From Sipunculus nudus (lineage: Eukaryota; Annelida; Sipuncula; Golfingiida; Sipunculidae): DNA of 64,000 nt. Position 1 is the stretch's first letter. Each line of letters opens with the position of its first letter. The notes beneath the pieces were generated by a model. The model ran no database searches. It was not told the DNA's origin and saw only the letters and a program-made list of their open reading frames with translations. The stretch lies in assembly GCA_026874595.1 (NCBI GenBank), contig CM049313.1:35243159-35307158 (forward strand), given 5' to 3'. The position numbers and the translations under genes were made by a program. Below, in pieces: positions 45,801-55,413 of the stretch.

Positions 45801-46366
45801 TTTTCCCCGCAGAAAGTAGGTCAACACAGGTGGCGCCACCTGGAGGTCAAAATCATTTAGCAGTCACATGATTAATATTCCTGTGAAATTTGAAACTGAA
45901 GGCTGCAGCAGTTCCTAAGATATTTGGTAACAGACAATACATCATGTATACATAGAAACACATCAAGCTGTCATATTTTACGATCGACAGAATTTGAAGT
46001 TCCGTAGAGAAGCCATCTTGAATATGACTTAACTGAATTTATACTCAAATTATTCCCCTTCCTCTAAGGAACTGTTGACTATGATATGAAGGCCAAAATA
46101 TTAATACTTTATGACTTATCTTGAAAGAAGTTGAAAAGACCATTTAATCCCGCAGAAAGTAGGTCAACATAGGTGGCGCCACCAAAAGCTTATTTTTGCA
46201 TGTCCATCCCATGATTAGTAATTCTGCAAAGTTTTATGAAGATAGCTGATGTGGCTGTTGAGATATTTGGTAACAGACGGTGGACGGTGGACAGTTGACA
46301 GTGGACAGTGGACAGTGGACGGCGGAAGCTGCGCCATGGCATAAGTTCACAGAGTGAACTAAAAAT
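42804..46366 (+). mobile_element. 3.6-kb element with hairpin ends and a ~340-bp tandem array
   Basis: GTTCACTCTGTGAA (42804-42817) and its exact inverse TTCACAGAGTGAAC (46346-46359) bound the element; each can also fold on itself. From about 43500 to 46180 a unit of 337-342 bp repeats about eight times, each starting at GGTGGCGCCACCTGGAGGTC or a variant (near 43522, 43793, 44132, 44469, 44809, 45147, 45489, 45829; last box 46171). The 5' part (42880-43300) has shorter degenerate units with the same box. A run of GGACGGTGGACAGTGGAC (46280-46322) precedes the 3' hairpin and CTAAAAA. No transposase. Confidence 0.7.
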
Positions 46367-46425
46367 GCAAGGGATAAAAGAGAAGTCTGTGAAGTGACCC
46401 TATAAATACGCTATTTTTATGATGA

Positions 46426-46659
46426 AGAAAAGATCACCTTAAACCTTTATTATTACAATTCAAATCTAGAGCCAAATCCCTTCAGAAAGAAGAATATCTC
46501 ATAGCAGAAGAAAAACAAAAGTTAGAACTGCATTTAAGGAAAATGGAGCCTAATATTGCTTCTCGTAATGTGAAATTTCCTTATGATGTAAATATTATAA
46601 ACGAAAAGGTCAGATTTAAGTATTCCTCTGTCATAACAATATATTATAATATGAAGTAG
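46426..46659 (+). CDS. Possible terminal exon of an unknown gene
   Basis: Open frame ending at TAG 46657-46659, with a Lys/Glu-rich helical segment (AKSLQKEEYLIAEEKQKLEL). It could begin at an acceptor AG near 46469. An AATAAA lies at 46926-46931, about 270 bp downstream, where a 3' end would be expected. I see no upstream exon and no family match, and it starts only 60 bp after the hairpin of the preceding element, so it may equally be element sequence or chance. Confidence 0.22.
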   Translation, partial: RKDHLKPLLLQFKSRAKSLQKEEYLIAEEKQKLELHLRKMEPNIASRNVKFPYDVNIINEKVRFKYSSVITIYYNMK

Positions 46660-48164
46660 ACGTTGCTGTCTTCATAAATATTATTCTGTTTTGTCTTGTA
46701 TCAATGTTGTCTGGTGTGATGATGTTTTGTCATAGTCAGCTTTATGTTTATATTGTGTAATATATTTCTGTCTTAATTGTGACCGGAGTTGAGGCAGGTA
46801 TTTATTTTTTTTAAATAATCAGAACTGTAAAATGAGTTTCAACAGGTTAATTTGGATCAGAATGAGATTCTATATTTGTATGAATTTATGTTCGATGTAT
46901 CTTTTGTTGTATATTAAGAAATGTCAATAAACTGTAAAACAAGGGACCCATGGGTCACGGCGCTCAGCTGTTACATATGATAAAAAAATATGATTTAGAA
47001 ATGAGGCACATGCTTTTTTTGTGTGGAAATAAATATAAGCTGTATTATGAGTTGTGGGTGTTTAGCTTATGTATGATTTTGATAGTATCTTTGGAGACAG
47101 GGAAGAGGATTAATTTCATTTATTTTATGAACAAATGGAGTGCTATTGTCACACAGATTTTGACTTGGCCATATAACTTATAAGCAGAACATATAATATA
47201 AGAGTTTAACTATTTATTTAAAATAATTACAAATTCTCCCAAAAACAATTTTTATTAAAAATAATAAAAGAATCGTATATTTTTTTTAAAATACAATACA
47301 ACTGAAATGATTATTAAAATAATATCAAAGAATATATTCATGAATGCATTCATGAATACATTTTGAAAGTATTTGCACTGGTATTCATATACTTTCATCT
47401 TTACCTGAATTCCCATTCTTATGCAAGAAATTTTATAATGGAGTACATATTCATATTCGTATTCAAATACATTTGCAAAGTATTCGCACCATGTCTGGTA
47501 TTTATTCAGTTTTCACCAAACAATGATGTTGAGAATCCAGAATATACAAAATTCACACATTTAAATAATGATCATAAGTACCTGGTGTATGGCTTTTATT
47601 CATATTAAAAAAAAATAAATGTAATATATTCATTTTGGACTAATTTCACATCAATGTACACACTAGACACAGCAGAAATCTAGATTAATATTATCAACTG
47701 CATCTTAGTCTATCATTAATTTCCTTCATATGATCCCTAATGATTAGTAATGAATAATATGATTTATTTTTTTATCATTAAAATTGAACTGAAAAATACC
47801 TGATAGGTGACTGCATAGTGTTATTTGGAATATAATCGATACAAGATTCTTATATCATCAGTAACTGCAAGTTAATTTCCTGTTATTGTCAACTAACAAA
47901 TTCCTTTTCTATTTTTCTTTGTTATTAAAAACCAATAAAAATTTATTTATTTATTGTTTATTGTTATGTTGTTAGTTAAAACTACTAGATGAGTTGGGTT
48001 GGACACCTGGATCAACTGTGGCTGGCCATAAGCTGCCTGGCTGCCCCAGTGTATGCCTCGTGTCAAGCGTGCATAATTTGATGAAAGGTCAACAAGGTCA
48101 ACATACAGGTGACTCAAAAGGGGCTGGGAAGAGCTAAAGTCTGACATGGTCTCATAAAAACATT
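46660..48164. other. AT-rich DNA, no gene recognised
   Basis: Contains the AATAAA at 46926-46931 and short frames without family resemblance (46950-47183, 47363-47608, minus 48147-47947). Around 47330-47480 phrases such as TTCATGAATGCATTCATGAAT give local dyad symmetry. Confidence 0.45.
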
Positions 48165-49550
48165 AATAAAAGCTACAATTTTTGGTCAATTTCTTTCAAC
48201 TTTCTAAACTAAAAAGCTGAAATCCTTATGTGTACATGATATGAAAATTATATCAACAGTGCTCACAGGAAACAAACGTGCCATGGTCAAAGTTGGGCAA
48301 AATTTAAGGTACTAATTTTATATTTATACTAATAACTTATAAAATTTGAAAAATTCAGAACCAATTTTGGGTATTTAATTGAATCTTGATAAAATAATGT
48401 TACATCCCTGACAAAAAATCTCTAGCTTCAGCAATCCTCTTGTTAAAGGAGTAAATATATTTCTTGATTTTTTTACAAAGTGCATTATGTTTGGGCCAAT
48501 AACTTAAAACAATTATGCAATACTGACATCATTTCTGGCATGTGCATAGAGAATGTATAGAAAAATATGTATATTAAATATGATTAAAGTCAGATCAGTG
48601 GTTTTGATATTAGGTAGTTTTGAAGTGTAACAATGGGTTTTTAATGGAAAATGAAGTTTTTCATTAATATCTCGAAGGTATTAAGTCCTAGTGACCAAAT
48701 TTTTGGCATGGTAGGGGATTTTGGAGACATCTAATTGTATGCCAAATTTTAGGAACTGAGAGCTGAAGCTGGGGAGCTGAGCTCTTGCAAACTGCACAAC
48801 ACTAGCTTGATGTAAACAATATATTACATGAAGTTTGAATACTTGAATAAAATCTACAGTTTTTGATCAACTGGTTCCAAATTTTTGGTGTTAACAGACA
48901 AAATGCTAACAAAAACATCCTGTGAAAATTAAATCCACAGTACTTACAGGAAAAAAACGTGCCATGGTCAAAGTTGGGCAAAATTTAAGGTACCAATTTT
49001 TAATTTTTGTTAACATTTAAAAAAAAATTAAAGATTCTTATCTAATTTTGGGTATACAATTTAATTTTGATTAATTAAGGTTATATTACTGGAAAAAAAG
49101 TCCACAGCTTTAACATGTTTTGTGTTAAGTGATCAAATATCTTTCCTGATTTTTTTACAAAATGCATTATGTTTGGGCCCATAACTTTTTTAAATTATAT
49201 AATACAGACATAATTTCTCGCATGTACATAGGAACTATATAGGGGAATATTTATGGTAAATATGAGGAAAAACAGATGAGTAGTTTTGATATTGGCAGTC
49301 CTGAAGTGTGAAAATAGGTTTTTAATAAAAAAAAATTGAAGTTTTTCCTTAATTTCTCAAAGGAACAAAGTTGCAAAGACCCAGTTTTCGGCTTGGTAGG
49401 AGATCTTGGGGACATCTAACATTATGCCAAAGTTTGGATTCCTAGGTCTTACGGTTTCAAAACGTGCCACATCTACGGACAGACGGACGGACGACAGACA
49501 ATGGACCACGACTATAGCTCAGATGACTTATAGTCAGCTGAGCTAAAAAG
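48165..49550 (+). repeat. Two-copy ~680-bp tandem repeat ending in a hairpin
   Basis: The phrase CGTGCCATGGTCAAAGTTGG occurs near 48279 and 48958, and the flanking 680 bp are similar throughout (AATAAAAGCTAC at 48165 versus AATAAAATCTAC at 48846). The right end has GGACAGACGGACGGACGAC, then a long hairpin (TAGCTCAG ... CTGAGCTA, 49515-49545) and CTAAAAA, the same 3' layout as the elements at 12.1 and 46.3 kb. I could not find its inverted left end. Confidence 0.65.
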
Positions 49551-50094
49551 ATCACCTTAAATCATTTTTTTATCCAAAATACATATTCAGTTTGACACTT
49601 TTTAGTATCCTATGATAACAATCAAATAGTTTTGCTTATTTGAGTACAGTGGTTGGAACTAGTGTTAATAATGAGGATTTGTATTGTCATTTATGTCAAA
49701 ATCTAATATTTTTAAAAATTACGTCTCCAGGTAGAAGAAAAACGTTTCTGATTATCCTTCGGTTGATTTTGGTAGAGTTTTAAAACAGAAATTCTGTTGT
49801 ATTTTTTTTTTTACCTTTGGTACTAAATCTCCTGGCCTATGTGGGCCTAGCTACCCCACGCCTTTGTTGTGGAATAAACAACTGTCTTGCCTGTTCCAAC
49901 AGACCAATCAACTTCGTCATTCGTTTAAGCATCACACCAAGGTTCTTACTGAAAATTGTTTATATTTCCACAAACAAATCTGTTCTTAAGGCACGTTCGC
50001 TATCTGACTTTTTGTACCCAAATCTGTCCACGGATGTGTACTTAGGGTCGGACCTTGGGCAAAACTCTCCATTGACATTATGGTACATACATAT
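49551..50094. other. Left flank of the Mag-like insertion, promoter-like sequence
   Basis: Contains a CCAAT-type box (GACCAATCAAC near 49901). The sequence resumes after the insertion at 55414 with a good TATA box (TCTATATAAGCC near 55487). The two parts together resemble an old LTR or promoter split by the element. Inference only. Confidence 0.3.
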
Positions 50095-50301
50095 TGTTAT
50101 AGTAGTGACGACAACTACATACAGATTGGATATAATCCATTTACTACATGTGAACAGACATAGGGCGCGTCATGCTAGACGGCCATCTTGACAGAACTAT
50201 ACGCGCTGTGAAACGGTGACCGCGGTTGTACGCCAGCTGTGATATGACGCATTATTAAGTAGTGCCAGCATGACATAAAACTAAAACTTATTATCGCAAC
50301 A
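50095..50301 (-). repeat. 3' LTR of the Mag-like element
   Basis: 207 bp. Adjacent on the internal side is the polypurine tract AAGAGGGAGA (50311-50302 on the minus strand). Confidence 0.9.
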
Positions 50302-50579
50302 TCTCCCTCTTCTAAATAAGAATTAATGTTAAACTGGAGCGTCCAACGAGAGAGAGTAAAACATGTTAACCAAAACCAAAGTTAACTGGGGTGTCATTAA
50401 AACTAGTGTCCATCGCAAATTTAACAGGTTTACCAAGGAAATTAAACAGGTTGACTGGAATGTCTCTGTTGGCTGTTTGTGAGGTACATATTATAATAAA
50501 GGTGTCCATTTCGCGGGATTTCTGATTCTTAAGGAAAGAAGAGGTCCATGCACGTATTTTGAATGTTAATTAAATCGTA

Positions 50580-51278
50580 TCAGTCCTGATATCTTACAGG
50601 TGGTTTTATCTCACGGCCATATCGTGTAACAGTTGTTGGTTTCTGTGGTCGCGGCTGTTTGTCAGTTGGTGGCTGTGCAGCTGCCTGCAGCTGCTCAGCT
50701 GGTGACGACTGATTGCGAGCATTCGGAGCATCAGTGCCCCTATTTGGTTGTTGTGGCACAAATGGAATCTCATCGGCGAATCGAACGCGCTTTGTTCGGT
50801 TTACATCATTTGTTTGTGTTGTGTATTGTATGCGTATGTGTCTTCTGTTTCGTCTGACTATAGTACCATCGCGTGTTCGTATTCGGTACGATCGTGGTTC
50901 CTTGCATACGGTTACTACTTCGCCGGGTGTCCATTGATGGGTTTCTTTGTTTAATGTTCTCACCTGTTGTCCGACCTTAAGTGGGTGTAATTCAGGTCCG
51001 GCTCTTTGGTTGTAGCTTTGTGTCATCTGTTGTGTGCGGTGTTGTAGACCTGTGTTGATGTCATGGTTTGTATTGTAGTTAGCAGTTTGGTTACTTGGCA
51101 AATTCGTTCGGATCTGCCTGCTGAATAGAATTTCGCTCGGACTGGGTAAGTGTGAATCAATAGGAGTACATCGCAGATGCTGTAGTGCTACGTTTATGTC
51201 TTTCTGTGTTTTTGTACACTTTTTTATGATACCTTTGACTGTTCGAATGTCTTTCAACAAAACCGTTCGATTGTGCAT
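50580..51278 (-). pseudogene. pol: Integrase C-terminal part of the Mag-like pol, out of frame
   Basis: 232-codon frame that continues the integrase after the main pol frame is lost. It contains an LRCTPIDSHLPSPSEILF segment and a C-terminal module (VGQQVRTLNKETHQWTPGEV, RSYRIRTRDG, RRNRRHIR) typical of integrase tails in Mag-lineage elements, followed by a Pro/Gln-rich end. The initial Met is not a real start; the frame overlaps the main pol frame at 51157-51278, and the frame change lies near 51250. Confidence 0.8.
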
Positions 51279-54200
51279 ATCGTGGCGATGTTGTGGTGTG
51301 CTTTACGTTCCATTTTGTACACATGTCACCGTATGGTTTTCCACTGTATTGTGGGCCGTTATCCGTGATTATTTCAAGAGGTGGTCCAAAGATGCTAAAG
51401 CATTCAGCTGTTTCATTAGCGATATCACTGCTTTTTGTGTGGTTTAGACGTTTGACATACGGAAACTTTGAATGGTAGTCCACTATTATCATGTAGTATG
51501 TGTTGTACACTTCGAATAAGTCACTTGCAATTTTAGTCCATGGGGTGCTCGGAACTTCGTGACTGATCATTGGCTCTTTTGTCTGCTCAGGCAAACTTTC
51601 CTGGCAAACAGCACATTTCTTTATCAATGTTTCTATGTCTCTGTTGATATGAGGCCAATACACACTACTCCGTGCTAGCTGTCGCGTTTTCTCAATACCA
51701 AGATGTGCCTCATGTAATTGTTCCAGAATGTTTTGGCGCAGCTGCTCTGGAATAATCACTTGTCGTCCTTTAAAGAGTATACCGTTGGTTATTCCAATTT
51801 CGTCGCGGAATGACCAAAATGGACGGAGATCCTGAGAGAGCTCACCTATCTTCTCTGGCCAACCATGCTGAACTGTTTGCTGTAGTGCATGCATGGTCCT
51901 GTCCGATAGGTTATACTCCCGTAATTGGGTCTGTTTTTCAAGACTGAAGTTGACCAGATCGATTTTGTGGTTATCGTCTATGTCGTCGATACAAAGCCCA
52001 TCAACTTGCTCATCCAGTGGTATGTCTCCAGTCTTTTCCGGGTTCGGTAATCTCGAAAGCGTATCTGATAGGACCATCTGACTTCCCGGTTTGTACTCGA
52101 GATCAAAGTCGTAGCCTTGTATCTTGACGAGGAGCCGTTGTAAGCGGGGAGGTGCACTTGTTAGCGGTTTTGCATGTATCATCACAAGTGGTTTATGATC
52201 GGTAATGACCTTGAAACACTTCCCGAACACAAAGGCATGGAATTTCTGGATTCCGAAGACTAACGCTAGAGCTTCGCGCTCAATGTTCGAATAAGCTGCC
52301 TGTGTGGCTGTTAGCGTTTTTGACGCGAACGCGATGATTTTGTTTTCCTGTAAGAGGCATGCCCCTAGGCCTTTCTGGGACGCATCTACCTCTATGACAG
52401 AGTCTTTCTGTGCGTTGAAATACGCAAGACACGATTCTGGGTTTATGCTTTTCTTGAGGGATTCGTATGTCTGTTGATGGTCCTCCTGCCAATAAAATGG
52501 AGTGTCTCTTTTCAACAGATCTCTCAGAGGGGCAGCCTTTTCAGAGAAATGAGGAATGTGCGCAGACAGATAGTTCATGAGCCCAATAAAGCGTTGCAAA
52601 TCATCCTTGTCTTGGGGTGTGGGCATATTCCATATATCCTCAACTTTTTTGGGATCCGGTTTGATCCCCTTTGCAGTGTAGACTGAGCCGAAGAACTCTA
52701 TCTTGTTTGTTTTTATGACACATTTCTGTGAATTGAATACTAGACCTTCTTCACGGGCCACTTGCATCAGGTTCAATAAGTTTTTGTCATGTTCTGTTTC
52801 ATCCCGCCCGAACACTGCGACGTCATCTGCGATACCAGTGCACCCTGGTGCCTTTTCTAGTATGCGATCCATGGCGTGTTGGAATAAATCTTGTGATACC
52901 GATAGTCCAAACGGCAACCTTGTGAAACAGAACCTGCCGAATGGGGTGCGGAAGGTTGTTAGTTCCTGACTGTCTTTGTCCAAGGGGATAGACCAATAAC
53001 CTGACTTGGCATCGAGCTTTGAGAATACTCTTGCCTCCGCAAATTCCGGGTTCAGTTCCTCGAGCGTAGGAATTTTGTGTGGACAGCGTTTGAGACAGTT
53101 ATTAAGCCGTTTCGGGTCCAAACACACCCTGAGGGTACCGTCTTTCTTCACACTAGTAACGATAGAGGAACACCAATCTGTGTGATGGGTCACTTTACGT
53201 ATCACACCTTGTGTTTCCATTTTCTCGAGCTCCGTTTTCAGTTTCTGCTTAATGTGTACGCTACATTTTCTTGGAGCATCAATAGTGGGTTGTGAGTCCT
53301 GTTTTAGGTGAAGTTTGGCAGTCTCCTTAAAGCTGCCTATACAGTCAAACCGATCAGGAAATAACATCTTTAGCTCATCGACTGTGTTGATTTTTGTGTC
53401 TGGGCGACTGTCTTGGTAGGCTTTACTGGCGTTATCGGTGCCTCGCGGGTCACTGACATGTGCCTTTTCACTGTTTACGTCTTTGTTTATGTCATGAATA
53501 GTAACTATTTGTAGTTGCTCACAAGCACTCAGACCAAGGACAGCAGGTCCTTGAACTTCAACAACATAGAACTTGTATTTATGCCATTCAGAGCCTTTAT
53601 ATCTGCACAATAATCTCAATGTCCCGTGGCATTTGATTTCACTGCCATTATAAGCTGTCAATTTTACATCTCTGGCTGGTTCTATCTGATTTCTCCAACT
53701 GTTACCATACATATTTTTGACTATCCGGGCTGGTAAAGTATTGCCTGATGCACCAGTGTCTATTTTCAGTTTCAGTTTATGCTCACCAGTTTTGTTAGGG
53801 CATATGATGTGCAATGTACTGAATGCCTCATCTCTCACACTATCAACACATAGGTCTGATACCACAATAGTACTGAAGGTATATTGTTCATCATCTGTAT
53901 CAGAGTCATCTGTTTCATGTGTTTGTGTGTTTTGTATCTCATACACATTTCTACCCCTGTCACTCTGATTGGTGCGTCGTTGCTCCCTAGATTGATATCT
54001 GGACTGTCGGTTCCTGCTATAGGACTTGTTTCTGGTGCGACTGCGACCCCGAGTGCTGCTCCACTGTTTCCATTGGCGACACTGTTTAGCCCAATGACCT
54101 AATTTGCCACAGTTTTTACATCGGTCTCTGTAGGCAGGGCACTTTCTCGGGGGATGTGAAAGTCCACATTTGTGACACACTTTTTTGACTGTATGTATAT

Positions 54201-54297
54201 CTGTAGTGCTGTCCTTGGAGTTTCTTTGCCTCGTACGATTGCTTCGTACTTGCGGGCTTGTATCAACAGCTCCTCTTCCGTGAATCCTTTCTTGCAT
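51157..54297 (-). pseudogene. pol: Mag-like Pol (zinc knuckles, protease, RT, RNase H, integrase), frame broken
   Basis: 1046 codons from the first Met. In order: two zinc knuckles near the start (CHKCGLSHPPRKC and CKNCGKLGHWAKQC), protease with DTGAS, reverse transcriptase with the IADD form of the catalytic box (Asp491-Asp492), RNase H (VDASQKGLG, TDHKPL), and the integrase HHCC finger (HLGIEKTRQLARSSVYW...CAVC). The integrase Asp residues in ASDLFE and TDNGPQYSG and the Glu in NGFVER are present. The frame is lost directly after that Glu, near 51250, so no complete integrase can be made. The zinc knuckles belong to Gag in related elements but here lie in the pol frame. Confidence 0.87.
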
Positions 54298-54740
54298 TCC
54301 AACAGATATTTTTGAAAGGAGTCATGAGGTGTGCTTGCTATTACTAGCTCAATGATACGCTCAGTGAGCTCGGCTGGTTCAAAGTCACATGATTTGCCTT
54401 TCTGTCGGCACCTTGTGACAAAATCATCTGTTGTCTCACAAGGTTGCTGACGATACTGCATTAGCTCCATTCGGTTGATACGAAAATTCACTTGTATGTT
54501 CAGCTGGTCCTCAAACAGCTTGTACAGTTTGTTGGGCTTTTTCTTTTCGTCGTCAGTTAGGGCAGAGGCATTAATACGTCGAAGCCCTTCTTCGCCTATC
54601 GCGATTTGTATTTTTGTTGCCTGCTTGGCTGGGTCAGTGACCCCTTCGTCTTCAAAAAATAAACAGATCCGTTGTTTGAACAAACGAAACGCCTCGCCCA
54701 GGTCAGCATGGGACCAATCCATATTGGGATATCTTGACAT
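54099..54740 (-). CDS. gag: Mag-like Gag, capsid part
   Basis: 213 codons, starting MSRYPNMDWSHADLGEAF. The body is the capsid-type domain with a MELMQYRQQPCETTDDFVTR segment and RQKGKSCDFEPAELTERIIE, ending at ELLIQARKYE. Beyond that point the frame runs into unrelated sequence, while the zinc knuckles follow in the pol frame at -1. It overlaps pol by 199 nt. Either a programmed shift lies upstream of the knuckles or an indel has cut this Gag short. Start at 54740, downstream of an untranslated leader of about 460 nt. Confidence 0.8.
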   Translation of the reverse strand: MSRYPNMDWSHADLGEAFRLFKQRICLFFEDEGVTDPAKQATKIQIAIGEEGLRRINASALTDDEKKKPNKLYKLFEDQLNIQVNFRINRMELMQYRQQPCETTDDFVTRCRQKGKSCDFEPAELTERIIELVIASTPHDSFQKYLLECKKGFTEEELLIQARKYEAIVRGKETPRTALQIYIQSKKCVTNVDFHIPRESALPTETDVKTVAN

Positions 54741-55183
54741 ATTTATCTTATATTTATGAAACGTTATTTATGTAGAACGGACGTATATGGTACACTCGAT
54801 TCTCCGTGGCTTATAATATAACAGCAATTTCAGTCACTGGCGCCGTAGCGCCATCTTCCGGTGCACTTTGTAACTATTTGGCTTGTGAAGCAAACATGCC
54901 TGCTTTCTGGAAAATACTGCGTTGAACAGTCTTGAAACCACGTATAATCAAGTATTCATGCAGAACAGTACCTGTATAGCGCATGCGAGTGTCCATATGG
55001 CTCATATGAAGGTATAATCCAGAGCTGATCTGACGCACATATCAGGCGGAAACACATTGACGAGACTGCAAATAGTCCGTATCACCCGGCCGCGGGCGAT
55101 CGAGTTTGAAACCTTCAGCCTTATTCAGTGCTGTTAGCACTTTGGATATGTCCGTAGATAGGCCTATTCCTGGCGTGCGTAAG

Positions 55184-55201
55184 ATCCCACCGCTGCCACC
55201 A
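55184..55201 (-). other. Primer-binding site, tRNA-Leu-like
   Basis: TGGTGGCAGCGGTGGGAT starts directly next to the 5' LTR and fits the complement of the 3' end of an animal tRNA-Leu. It is a cleaner match than the site of the large array. Confidence 0.65.
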
Positions 55202-55408
55202 TGTTATAGTAGTGACGACAACTACATACAGATTGGATATAATCCATTTACTACATGTGAACAGACATAGGGCGCGTCATGCTAGACGGCCATCTTGACA
55301 GAACTATACGCGCTGTGAAACGGTGACCGCGGTTGTACGCCAGCTGTGATATGACGCATTATTAAGTAGTGCCAGCATGACATAAAACTAAAACTTATTA
55401 TCGCAACA
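55202..55408 (-). repeat. 5' LTR of the Mag-like element
   Basis: 207 bp, same sequence as 50095-50301 as far as I compared, followed by CATAT. Confidence 0.9.
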
Positions 55409-55413
55409 CATAT

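Larger units (their letters stand above)
50095..55408 (-). mobile_element. Ty3/Gypsy (Mag-like) LTR retrotransposon, 5.3 kb
   Basis: 207-bp LTRs at 50095-50301 and 55202-55408 (TGTTATAG...CGCAACA on the plus strand) appear identical and are flanked by CATAT (50090-50094 and 55409-55413). Read on the minus strand: LTR, primer site, gag, pol, polypurine tract, LTR. The IADD motif in the reverse transcriptase and a double zinc knuckle suggest the Mag / K02A2.6-like lineage. Near-identical LTRs mean a recent insertion, although pol is broken. Confidence 0.9.

Noticed and set aside
47947-48147. 66-codon minus-strand frame starting MSDFSSSQPLLSH
   Set aside because: Plausible composition but no family resemblance, no upstream promoter signal and adjacent to a repeat; not enough for a gene call.
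20537-55408. Identification of either LTR element as Steamer, the transmissible-cancer element of clams
   Set aside because: The large element has 1267-bp LTRs and 8.4-kb units, unlike Steamer as I recall it. The 5.3-kb element is of the same broad lineage and size, but I cannot establish identity from motifs alone.
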